A stretch of DNA of 64,000 nucleotides from Pestalotiopsis fici W106-1. Taxonomy: Eukaryota > Ascomycota > Sordariomycetes > Amphisphaeriales > Sporocadaceae. Shown one piece after another: positions 12,093-22,662 of the stretch. Made by a program: the position numbers and the translations under genes. The notes below the pieces were generated by a model that had not been told where the DNA came from, did no database searches, and saw nothing but the letters and a program-made list of their open reading frames with translations. Position 1 is the stretch's first letter. Each line of letters starts with the position of its first letter. The stretch spans positions 62,001-126,000 of the forward strand of contig NW_006917096.1 in assembly GCF_000516985.1 (NCBI RefSeq), read 5' to 3'.

Positions 12093-13316
12093 CTAACCTC
12101 GCTGAGCCTGCACTGCTGCATCGAAGTCCTTCTTCCTCTGAGCAAAGCGGCTAATCATCTTCTTGTTATCAAGAGCCATTTGCGCAGCCTTCGAACCTGC
12201 TTCCTTCTTGTTGAGTGCACTCCCGTATCCCATGTTGAAGTCCTTGACACCCCATCCGTGAAGGTAAACTCCTACTGTGTACCACGGCAACCCCGTTTTC
12301 TTCTCCGTCTTTGGTTCGCCTTGATCTCTATACTCTATGAGAACGTCCTTGCCTCCAAGAGCCTGAGAAAGTCGGACTTTTGGTGGCGCGAGTGGTTTGG
12401 GAGGGGCATCCGTAGAAGTTGCCGTGCTAGACTCGGATTTTGGCCGGTTGGCCATCAAGGGTGCTACAGTAGTAACAATAGGAGGCCGTTCCTGTCGTTC
12501 TCGGAACTCTTTGTGAAGCTCTTCTTCAAGCTCGCCCCTCCACAGGACCTTGATCCATGAGGCAGCGCTAGACAAGCCATGCTGAGGGTCGCCTAGAATA
12601 ATGCCGGCAATGTAGGCCTCGAAAACATCACCCAGGACTTTCCCATACAGCTTCTTGGTCGCAGGAGCCATGTCGTTCTGGCCGCGAAACTCTGGTGGCA
12701 ACTTGAGACGCTTGTTAAGTTCGTATTGCTGCGTATATTTTCCAAGCGTCTTGTTTCGAATCAGTAATTCGCGATACTGAGAGCAGCGACCCGCAGGTAG
12801 TTGGGGGAATGTTTGATAGATGAAGGCAGACGACATGAGATACAGGTATGCATCACCAATCCATTCCAATCTCTCATAGCTTCCAGTCGGATCTTTGGAC
12901 AAGCCAGCGTGGGTGAAAACAGCACTCTCCAATGTAGTGTTACGAATTGTTGGTAGCGACGGCAATGGCCTGGCCTTGGCGTCATCGTGAGGTGTCCAAG
13001 GCGTGAGATCGATGGCGTGTGGAATGCGGACTGGAGCTGCCGACACATCTTGCAGCTTGGGAGCCTTGCTGGGAGGGGCCGAAGGCTGAGCATTGAGCTT
13101 CTCTATATTGTTGGCTATGTCTGCCGTGATTGCCCTTAGGCGGCTGCCACCCTCGATGTACCTATGCTGTTTGCCATCCTGAATATCCTGCTTTAGGCTC
13201 TGCGCAGCACGCAGCAGGTCTTGTGCTTGTTGGACGATCTGGGACACTGAACCAAGAACGTCTTCACTTGTGCTGCTCTCCGGCAGCGCAAAATCTGAGA
13301 ATTGTCTTTTGGACAT
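12093..13316 (-). CDS. RNase III (Rnt1-like) with C-terminal dsRNA-binding domain
   Basis: A single exon of 407 residues. The open frame runs further upstream, but the first ATG in good context is at 13316. Residues 125-265 are an RNase III domain with the signature ERLEWIGDA at 148-156 and LGDVFEA at 228-234. The four metal-binding residues correspond to E151, D155, D230 and E233, so the enzyme should be active, unlike the RNase III-fold mitoribosomal proteins. Residues 318-390 form a dsRNA-binding domain with the typical KKEAGSKAAQMAL end. The N-terminal 120 residues hold a short predicted coil and a proline-rich linker. In yeast Rnt1 processes pre-rRNA, snRNAs and snoRNAs in the nucleus; Dicer is excluded because there is no helicase or PAZ domain. 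The substrate here is not visible. Confidence 0.9.
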   Translation of the reverse strand: MSKRQFSDFALPESSTSEDVLGSVSQIVQQAQDLLRAAQSLKQDIQDGKQHRYIEGGSRLRAITADIANNIEKLNAQPSAPPSKAPKLQDVSAAPVRIPHAIDLTPWTPHDDAKARPLPSLPTIRNTTLESAVFTHAGLSKDPTGSYERLEWIGDAYLYLMSSAFIYQTFPQLPAGRCSQYRELLIRNKTLGKYTQQYELNKRLKLPPEFRGQNDMAPATKKLYGKVLGDVFEAYIAGIILGDPQHGLSSAASWIKVLWRGELEEELHKEFRERQERPPIVTTVAPLMANRPKSESSTATSTDAPPKPLAPPKVRLSQALGGKDVLIEYRDQGEPKTEKKTGLPWYTVGVYLHGWGVKDFNMGYGSALNKKEAGSKAAQMALDNKKMISRFAQRKKDFDAAVQAQRG

Positions 13317-14237
13317 GACGATCAGTGACACTTGGCCGCACGATGCCCGAGGTCGACTGTCGAGTGTCACAAAACCGAATATTTTGGTGAGGTTGGAAAG
13401 AGACCGAGAGAAGAGTGGGGCTGCAGAATGCCGACGCAAATTTGGTGTGAAAAGATCGGTCCAACACACGATTTCGATTGTATGATTCGAAAATTTGTAA
13501 TAATATCCTGCTTTACACACAGATGTAAAGAAGAAGTCTTTTCAATGATTTTGGGGACAAACGTCCAAGGGTACCAGGATTTTCCAACGTGTTTGTGCAA
13601 CTTAGTATGAAATGGTATACCTCAGATCGACTCTAGTCATTAGTAGCCGGCTACATGTGTCCCATCAACTTTTGGGCGCCTTGTTGATCGCGATTGCCCG
13701 GTAGGCAAAAGGAATGCAGGTACAAATGATTTAAGATGTGTAGCCAAACACCAGCAAGGCTATTTTGTGGTCAACAAAGGATGAGTGGTATATAGCAAAG
13801 TAGACGGAACCACACAGGTGCTTGCAGAGGCTTCAATGCCTTCTAATGAATCCAGACTAGAGGTGGACATTGATTTCATAAACTTGCTTGCAGACAGGTT
13901 ATGTAGAGGGTTTTTCTGTTATTTAATGCTCCCTGAGCGCCCCAGCTCAATTGAGTTTGTTGTCTGGCTTCAATGCTGTCTACATTTAATACATTAATGA
14001 GGCAGGTATTTGGTACTACTTACCAGACATCAACATCAATGGATTGAATGATACATACGTGCCTCGAAATGTGGGGCACCCAAATGAGGTACGTACCTGC
14101 GCGGCTGCTTATCGATAACACCATGACAAGCGACGAGCCCGATGGTCGCGCGGAAATTTGGACATCACGACAGGGGAGCTTCCAACGTCAAAGCAAGGCC
14201 TCATTCGCAGTGCTTCCGGGCCTTTGCAAGATACAAG
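13317..14237. promoter_or_regulatory. Divergent promoter region, RNase III and mS33 genes
   Basis: A 0.9 kb gap between two genes read in opposite directions, so it must hold both promoters. No specific site was recognised. Confidence 0.4.
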
Positions 14238-14745
14238 ATGTCGGTTCCACGAGCGCGGGTCCTTGACCTGATGAAGGTGCGTGTGCTACGACTATAATGC
14301 GCCACTCGGAAATCCTAACTCTGCCAACCAGAAACAATGCGAAATCTTCTCGACCACGTTTAACCCGACTGGCGTCCGCATGGGCAATAAGATCCTGCGT
14401 CAGCGATTGAAGGGACCGAGCATGAAGAACTACTATCCTCCAAAGGGTCCGCAATTAAGGGATCTCTACAAGCAATTCAAGAGCCTAGAGCTTGAGGGTG
14501 TCGATGAGGAGTGGGAGGACTGGCAAGAACATTTGGCTGGGTAAGGACGGCTCTTTGAGACAGACCGCGACCGCATAGACTGGATAGACATACTGACGAC
14601 ATTGAACAGGAGACAACAGCGTGGAAAGGCACCACCCAAGAAGAAGAGGACAGCTCCAGCAGCAGCAGGAGGTAAGCAACATCATGGTGGCCGTATCTGC
14701 AGACTTCACTAACGTGTGACCTTTCTCTCAGCCAAAAAGAAATAG
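14238..14745 (+). CDS. mrps33: Mitochondrial small-subunit ribosomal protein mS33
   Basis: Four exons, 14238-14276, 14332-14540, 14610-14671 and 14732-14745, give 107 residues. All introns are GT-AG and 55-69 bases long, and the last exon encodes only AKKK plus the stop. The protein starts MSVPRARVLDLMKKQCEIFS and holds the family core TTFNPTGVRMGNKILRQRLK, which matches MRPS33/Rsm27. A basic, Ala/Lys-rich C terminus would suit rRNA contact. It is a component of the mitochondrial 37S subunit, imported without an obvious cleavable presequence, as is usual for this protein. The reading frame is only intact after splicing of the 13-codon first exon. Confidence 0.92.
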
Positions 14746-15540
14746 GATACGATACGATAAAAGATATTATTCATACATGTACAACAATCGCGGCGTTTTT
14801 GGGAGATGTAGACAGCATCAATATGTCGATATCATCATGTCATCATGTGAACTCTTCGAATTCGAGCTCCAGTGTACTACCTTTGCGCTGTTTCAATTGA
14901 CCAAAGACTCATGTCCCGACTTTCTTGGCAAGTCTAACATACAGCCGTCTACCCACAACCTCCTTCTCGGTTCATTCCAACCTGGGAATGAAAGGTACTC
15001 CGCCAGATGAATCATCCGCAAAGGTCAAGTGCTACTTGCTGTGACTTTTGGGCAGAAATGGAACTAAACTGAATAGAAACACACCTGTATCGAGGTCAGG
15101 CTGGGAGTCTGGCTACCATACATCAAGACGGCCATTGGACCTTTTTGAAGCGAGACTTTGAACGATTTTGCCTGTGCTGCACTTTAGAAAGCGGCCTTCG
15201 GACTCTCGCCACGATTTGTCTAACCCAGCAGATGTCGATGAGCAACCTCAATGGCGAGCGCAAGCAAACGCATTCCGATAACCATGGCCGGGTACTATTG
15301 AGATGGACCTTTCTCAATTCAAGATTTACTGCTGCCCCTCCAGCATTTTAGAGGCATCTTGAATGATAGGTTTCAGAAGCTAAGCAATGGCGCATGGTTG
15401 CGAGGGGCAACAAGAGAATCCAGGGCTTTTCATCCGATGTGGGAGTTCTATGATCGCCGTTTGCATCCCAGAGTGTTTCCCCGGTGCTGAACAAAGGAGA
15501 CCTTATAGATCTAGATGAACAGCCTACATTCAACAACTCA
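14746..15540. other. Intergenic stretch, no gene seen
   Basis: Only short frames between the mS33 gene and the tRNA-like locus. Nothing else recognised. Confidence 0.5.
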
Positions 15541-15756
15541 GCACCAGTGGTGTAGTGGTACACATTACAACATTGTGAATTGAGACGGAGAAGGAGTACG
15601 GTCTACAGGGTCTCCCTCAAAGCTCCTCCATGGTTAAGGGTCGCTCCCTAGGACCATGAGAGAGAGTCGAGATGGAAATGACTGTAAGAATGGGCTCTGA
15701 GATCCTGCCAATATCTCAACCTTGGAAAGATCCAGGTTCAAATCCTGGCTGGTGCC
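15541..15756 (+). tRNA. Interrupted tRNA-like gene (tRNA-Gly-like 5' half)
   Basis: The 5' end GCACCAG pairs perfectly with CTGGTGC at 15749-15755. The A-box region TGGTGTAGTGGTA follows at 15548-15560, as in fungal tRNA-Gly genes. A flawless T arm with B box (CCAGG, TTCAAAT, CCTGG) lies at 15732-15748, and a run of ten T at 15757-15766 would end Pol III transcription. The two halves are separated by about 140 bases, far more than a usual tRNA intron. The anticodon arm is poor: TACAA (15566-15570) against TTGGA (15722-15726) gives four of five pairs, and U33 is missing. It could be a tRNA with a very long intron, a tRNA split by an insertion, or a decayed copy. Amino-acid identity is not claimed. 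Confidence 0.4.
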
Positions 15757-15766
15757 TTTTTTTTTT

Positions 15767-16500
15767 CCTACCCTCTTCCCTTTTCACTTTTTTTTATCGC
15801 TCAATAGTCTTTCCCCTTTTGTTCTCTCTATTTCTCTGATGACAACTCTTGGTTCATTCGAGAATTAGACAGCAATTTGCTCAAGTCCATTCGCGAGAGA
15901 GAAAAAGAAACAATATCGTATCTCGATACCATACTCTTTTTCATTAGTCATCAGTAGCAACACCTATTGTGGTATTGCATCAACACATACATCAGTGGCC
16001 TGTTGCGCCACAAGGACAGGATGGCCAGAGTTTTGAGAGATTCTGTGTTTGTTGTGTACTTGGGCATTCAGGAGGTAGCAATAAAGTCCTGACCTATTTT
16101 GTCGCGAATACTGCTGCGTTAATTATTCATCAAATGAGGGAACGTCAACATTGAGATTATCTCATGAGCTGCAGCCAGATTCGAATCGTCCGGAAAAATG
16201 GACTGCTTTATCCATTGCTTCCCCATCAATAACAATTACGTTCATAATATGCCTGTGACTGATCTAGACTCTCTGAACAACAGGTTGCATACCGGCTTAT
16301 CAGGCACCTCTGTAACAACTGATTCAACTGCAAACGGCGGACCTTAAGCTTAACAGCACCAACTTGCGCTTAACAGCAGCACCATCTTTATCTAGACCTA
16401 TCCCACAAGATGCCTTTATTTTCGAATTCTTCTATTTACTTCCACTACGTTGATTCCTTTGCCCCCTGATCACATACCACCTCCCCCCTTTTGTTCACCT
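15767..16500. other. Intergenic stretch, no gene seen
   Basis: Only short frames between the tRNA-like locus and the pyrimidine-rich leader of the PUF gene. Confidence 0.4.
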
Positions 16501-18142
16501 GGATCGACCTGCGTCTTTTGTGTCTCACCACTGTTTGCCTTGCGCAGTTTAGACGGTAGCTTCTCTTGACTCTCCATTAATTCATTACTGTCTCCGCGTT
16601 ATCAGTACTCTTGGCCACTTCCCAACTTCACCAACCTGCGAGTCGCCTTTAACTGTGATCATTTGTGCACCTTTACTGCGCACTTCTTTGGTCTACGCGT
16701 CGTCGACATCTACGGTCTTCTTCGGTCAACCCCTACCAATAGCTCTCTGACTTGGCTAACACTTGTCCAGGCCGTGGTGAAGCCTCTATATTTTTGCCTA
16801 GACTCATCAATCATCTACGGCATATTGCGCATCTGTTTTCGCCTACATTTCATCGGCGACTGTCATCTGAACAGGTCGACAACCAAGTCAAAACTCTGTT
16901 GGACTACAGTCGGTGGTTCCCCGACGGCGAGCCTGCAGCAAGAACCTGACCCACGATACTTTCTGTTCAAGGATCGAAATCCTCCTGCTACTCAACATCT
17001 ATGTGAGCCTGCCTTTGGCACTCTTCTACTGTTGTTGGCTCTTGACAATTCATGGCAAAGCCAAATCTCTGCACATCTTGTGTTCAGTTTCGGCTGGACA
17101 GTCATTCTCTCAAGGCAATTGCAACTTGTCCCAACGACGAAGTGGAGGACGCAGTCTAGACTCTGTTTGCATTTGAATTCCAGCAGTGTCTGCAACTGCT
17201 CGAGGATTCAGTCTGCCCAGACCCAGTAGTCCCCTTTTCAAACGCTGGGTATCACCTTTTTCTTGATTTTTCACTCAACACACTTTGGCCCACCAACTTT
17301 GTTACTTTCCAACAACCAAGTCACAGGTCAAGTTGGACTCCCACCAGTTCTTGACACATTCCAACATCATTCTCAACTCCAAGCAATACAGGCTGAAATC
17401 AACGCAATCTTCACTCGCCTGGACAACTGCTTGTTGCAAAGAGCCCACGAACTCTTTGACCCTAGACGTAAGTTGCAAAATTCACAGCTGTGGTCTTCTT
17501 CTGTGCAAAGCCAGCCAGCCGTTCACCTTGCTGGCCATATGTTGCCAGTTCCCTCGAAATTCCATTTTCATCTCCAATAAATCGTCTTCCGTCTCAAACA
17601 GAGACATCACACAATACAAGTATCAGGCGAAAAGCTTTGGGCGAAGATTCACATCTTTCCTGGCACCTCATTCACATCCAAGTTCCCTCTTGCATTGTCC
17701 CTGGTTCTGGGTACCCGCTCTCGGACGTGAACAATCAGTGTTCGTCCCAGTGAAGGAAGGACAATCTGCACTGCACCTGCCCTCTGACACAACTGTCACA
17801 GCCAGGGCGGAGTAGCCTAAAAAAAAAAAAAGACAACCTACCTGGCACTCTCTTTCCTTCTGCCAATTCCACCATCCTTGCACTTTCAAACTTTGTTACG
17901 GTACTGGCCCAAGGTCCTGGAAGCACTCCCATCATCTTTTCTTTCCCCATCATCACAAACCCCCCTCCATCTGACTCTCACCACCCACATTTGATCTACT
18001 GGTTTCTATCTGGCCATATTGATCATCATCTTCCCTTTTTTTGCTTGCCAAATCCGTGGTCCCAAAACATCAGAAAAGAGGTCTTCTATCGAGCTACTCA
18101 CCACACAAGCAGTCACCCAGTCTGAACCCATAGTCCACCACC
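16500..18142 (+). promoter_or_regulatory. Long pyrimidine-rich promoter and leader of the PUF gene
   Basis: About 1.6 kb rich in C and T on the + strand, typical of promoters and 5' leaders of regulatory genes in filamentous fungi. A probable leader intron starts with GTAAGT at 17468 and may end at the CAAACAG at 17595-17601. Several short upstream frames are present. The exact transcription start is not visible. Confidence 0.45.
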
Positions 18143-20727
18143 ATGGGAACCAACGGCACGCCCTCGACGGGCTCGCCCACGGTCCGCCGCCCTCCGACGA
18201 CCAAGGTTTCCCCTACAGAGGATACTCGCAAGATTTCCTCTTCTAGAGAGGACGCGACTGTCAAGGCTCTCGCACATCTTTGCGTCGTAAGTTCCTCATT
18301 TCCCTCCCTCAGCTCCTTGCCACGATATCGCCACCAGCCTTATCGACTCGGCCCTCTGGATTCTTCATTGCTAATTGCTCTCATCAAAACCCAGACTAAT
18401 GATGATCTTGCATCTGTCCACAATCAGAAGCAGTCGGCCATCTCCAACAAGGAGAATCGAAGCATTGTGGTACGTTTCATGACATTGAAGCTTGTCAAAT
18501 TATCCTAACACATCGAGAAGACCGAGCTAGATGAGGAGCCCAATCCCTTGGTTGACGGCTTGCTCAAGCACATCAAAAACAACAGCGAAACCCGCCACCC
18601 TATGCCCCGCAAGCCCATTGGTTTCATGACTGCCAATGACGCTGGTACTAATTCACTGCCCCCAACGCCCGCCGTCGAGAATATTTCAACTGCTGCTGCC
18701 AACGTTCGACCTGCCAGCACCAATGCCAAGGACAATCTTGTTATAGATGATGAGGTTGCCCGTCTCCAGCAGCAGCTAGCAGCCGCTCAAAGCAAGATCT
18801 TCCAGCTTGAGGGAACAAGCCAGATCCGAGACTCCAACATTGGCAATATGCGGGCTTCGCCTCTCGAGTCCAAATACGAGGATGGCGCTTCCAGACTTTC
18901 CGACACTGGTGCTTTGCAACTTGTCAACAGCAGCTCTTGGCCCGGATTCGATGAAAACAGATCCGAAAACAGCGAGACGCTCTCTGCGAACGGCTTCACT
19001 CGCACACGTCACATTTGGAACGGTGCCAAGCCTAACCAGCCGTTAGGAGGAGGTATGTCTGGAACCGAGATCCCAGGCACTGCCAACCCCTGGGCTTCTC
19101 GAGGAGGCAACTCGATGTTGGTTGAATCAGGTATGCCCTACCACCCTGCTTCAGGTTCGGAGCCCTACAGAGCTTCTGATCGTGTTTCTCCCGATTACGA
19201 CATGGCCATTCGGGGCCCCAACAACCGTCGCAGTGGTCGCTTTGATCGTTTTGGTGGCTTCTCGGCTTACGGAAATCAAGGTCCATATGGTGGAGGCAGT
19301 AACTACAACAATCAGTATGGCCAAGGTCCCTTTGAAGGCGGACCAAACCAGAATGGCCAATACGCCATCACTGCAGCGCCTTTCCCCAACCATCAGCCCG
19401 GCGCCATTGGTACTGCCTTGTCCCCGCTGGCTACTGAGTTCACTTCTGGAAATGGCCACTGGAAGCAGGAGGTAAGCCAATTTGAATATGTGAAACGGCC
19501 AATACTGATTCGTTTGTCTCTTCAGCCCACAGTCTCGGAAGGTCCTACCTATCTGCCTACTACTGAGCCCCTGAACTACCGTCGCCTACTTGATCGCAAT
19601 GTCAATTGCAACTGGAAGTACATTGTTGACAAGATTGTCTGCAATAACGATCAACAAGCATCCATCTTTCTCCAGCAGAAGCTTAAGGTTGGTACGCCCG
19701 ACCAAAAGTACGAGATTGTAGATGCAATAATCCTCCAATCCCATCCCTTGATGGTCAACCGCTTTGGCAACTTTCTTGTCCAGCGTTGCTTTGAGCACGG
19801 CACTCCAGAACAGGTGATCAAGATTGCCGAGTCCATCCGTGGAAACACTCTAAGTCTTTCTATGGATCCCTTTGGCTGTCATGTGGTTCAAAAGGCATTC
19901 GACTCGGTCCCCGAGGACTACAAGGCCGTTATGGTCCACGAGCTTCTTCGCCGCATTCCCGAGACTATCATTCATCGGTATGCCTGCCACGTCTGGCAGA
20001 AGCTGTTTGAGCTTCGTTGGTCAGAGTCCCCGCCGCAGATCATGAAGTACGTCAATGAGTCTCTGCGTGGCATGTGGCACGAGGTTGCTCTCGGAGAGAC
20101 TGGCAGTCTGGTTGTTCAAAACATTTTTGAGAACTGCCTCGAGGATGACAAGGTAAGTCTGCTAGGAAATTGTTACTCACGGTCTTGCATGCTAATATGT
20201 TGTAGCGCCCGTGCATTGAGGAGGTTCTTGCCAACATTGACATTGTCGCCCACGGCCAATTCGGCAATTGGTGTATTCAGCACATCTGTGAGCATGGCGC
20301 TCCCGCCGATCGCAGTCGTGCCATTGATCACGTTATCCGATATGCCGCAGAGTATAGTATGGACCAGTACGCTTCCAAGGTAGTCGAGAAGTGTCTGAAG
20401 ATTGGAGGTGGTGATTTCCTGGGCCGCTACCTTGACCGTGTTTGCGAGGGACGAGTCGACCGACCCCGTATCCCCCTGATCGACATCGCCAGCGATCAGT
20501 ATGGCAACTACTTGATCCAGTGGGTCCTCACCCAGGGAAACCCTCAGCATCGCGAGATTGTTGCTGCTCACATTCGCAAACACATGGTGTCGCTTCGCGG
20601 ATCCAAGTTTGGATCTCGTGTCGGCATGTTGTGTACCAACCCTGCCATCGCAACTCGTCCCGGTCCCGGTATCAATCCCAACCTTGGACGCCTGCCTGGA
20701 CCTCGATATGGCCGCCCTTATCCTTAG
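18143..20727 (+). CDS. PUF (Pumilio) RNA-binding protein
   Basis: Exons 18143-18286, 18428-18469, 18518-19471, 19526-20152 and 20206-20727 give 762 residues. An alternative acceptor at 18394 would add eleven residues in frame. The N-terminal 400 residues are low complexity (Ser, Pro, Gly, Asn, Tyr) with a short coil at VARLQQQLAAAQSKIFQL. The C-terminal third is a PUF domain. Eight recognition segments can be read in order: SIFLQ, NFLVQ, CHVVQ, CHVWQ, SLVVQ, NWCIQ, SKVVE and NYLIQ. These residues contact RNA bases, so a full eight-repeat module is present. PUF proteins bind 3' UTRs and repress or localise mRNAs, often for mitochondrial proteins in yeast (Puf3). The exact subfamily is uncertain. 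Confidence 0.9.
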
Positions 20728-22662
20728 GCCACTGAGCCAGACTTCATGCATCTAGGCTATGGCCAGATGCCATATATTGCGAAGCCTCCTTTCGCTGCCT
20801 TGGCCCAGACAAGACTCTTTTCTCTTCCATTATCTTGTTACTCGTTTCAGGCACATTCTTTTCACTCGTTCTCTACATAAATAAATCTTCGTCTCTCTGC
20901 AAATATGTTTCACGACAACAGCATATATATCAGGTCTCAAGGGGACAGGTCTGCCAGTTTTCAATCTACACGACACGCACAACGAGAATATCGTTATCAT
21001 GACGACTCCATCATTCCACCGAATTTCATTGATTACTCATCCGAGTCGTCAACATTTCACAATCTTGCGCAAACATTTAAGCAGGTGGAAGCTACATCGC
21101 GGCAGGTTCCATCCAACATTGCCTTAGATGCTTTGGAGACATCATACCTAGGGATCTCGCGATCTATGAGCCATCATACGGAGGATGACCGGTAAACATC
21201 AGTCGCCAATTTATTTGACCTGGTCACTTGGATGAGCTAGGAATGAATCGCCAACACCAACCAAAAAGAACTAAAAGGGAAAAAAAAATGTCTTCTTTAC
21301 GACTGCACTTTGTGCCTCAATGGACTTCTCGCGGCGCTGGTTATTGGAACCAAGCAGTCAATGTTATCTTGCCGTCAGCCCGCGTCTGAAGAGGGTATTG
21401 CATCCTTACAAATGCTTACCGTTCTATCCGTCCATTCTTGATCTGAATTTCTTTCTCATGGGTGAGTCCAAATGTCAGCTCATTCAGACAGGAACACTGA
21501 CAAGGCCACAGTTTTCGTCAGTCTCATTGCCAACGGTATGCAACTTTCATCAGAAGGAGAAAACAAAATTGATAGTAATACCAGAAAAGAAGAAAAAAAG
21601 AGCCATGTTTTCGACGGCAGGGTGAGCAGAAACGCAATGACTTTCCATTCCATGAAAGCCTTCGCGGCGACTAACCAAACCACGAAGTTGGGAATATGCC
21701 AGCGGCACGTTCCGACTTGATATGGGCAAATCGTCATCCGAGTCTGTTTCTGCAAGGTTGAGCATGTAAATTCTTGTTCTCGTGCATATGCATATTTACG
21801 CATTGTTGCCAAAAAAGACCAATATACACGCCATGGCCATGAAGCTCTCACACAGCCTTTGCAGGGTATTGATCTGAAGGGGAGGCAAAATGCAGCATAT
21901 ACTGGTTTGCCTTGGAATCACGACGAGTTTGTATCGACGAGGGGCTTTCGGCACAGTAGATACCTAGGGTAGATATTCATAGGTAGAAAGTCAATCTGCA
22001 ACTTTCGGTACCACGGTTTTATGCTGCCAGATTACAACGTGACAGGCGTGAATACATGGGTGTTTCTTTTACAAATCAATCCTGCTTGCGATGGCTGCTG
22101 GCTGCAATTAATTAAGTCTGGGATGAATCAATTGATTTCTCTGGTCTATAGACTAAGCCCTGTTGGGTAGTAGCTCAGTATTTTCTCTTCTATGATGGCG
22201 GGTTGGCGGGGTAGTTTCCAAGGGAGGCGGGCAAAGCATCAGCTGTTATGTCATAGCCTGTTTAGAATGAAGGTCTCATGAGCTGCACTGCTTCGAGGTT
22301 GGGCATTGTCTTCTGTGCCGATTATCCAGCCAAGTGCAGCCTGTTCTAGTGTATCGACCTACTCAGTGATTTTTCTCCCTTTTCCACGTTGTTCTTCATT
22401 TTTTTCTCCTCCTCGCATCGCTCCAAAAATTACTTATTTGACTACTCTGCTGAGTTCGATTCGCTATCTCATTAGTCCTAGAATACAAGACGAGATTACC
22501 CCACCAAGAGCCCCTTTGGGCTGTCAGCACGAGGCAGGAGCTTCGTGTAGGAACAAACATACGACTCTCCTTCTGAGAAAATATAGAGACAGACTATTCG
22601 CAGGTCGCCTGCCCAAGAACATCAGCTTTCTCCCCTCCCCGCGCCTGCTGTAGACTGTAATC
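20728..22662. other. PUF 3' UTR and het-c promoter region
   Basis: About 1.9 kb with no convincing gene. The last 350 bases before 22663 are pyrimidine-rich and look like the het-c leader. Short frames around 21472-21851 show no domain. Confidence 0.45.

Noticed and set aside
12045..12560. 171-codon + strand frame over the RNase III 3' end
   Set aside because: Antisense shadow; the RNase III frame is intact with all catalytic residues.
16663..17229. 188-codon + strand frame in the PUF leader
   Set aside because: It lacks an ATG start, has no domain and lies in C/T-rich leader sequence where open frames arise by composition.
20173..20751. 192-codon frame antisense to the PUF domain
   Set aside because: Antisense of conserved repeats.
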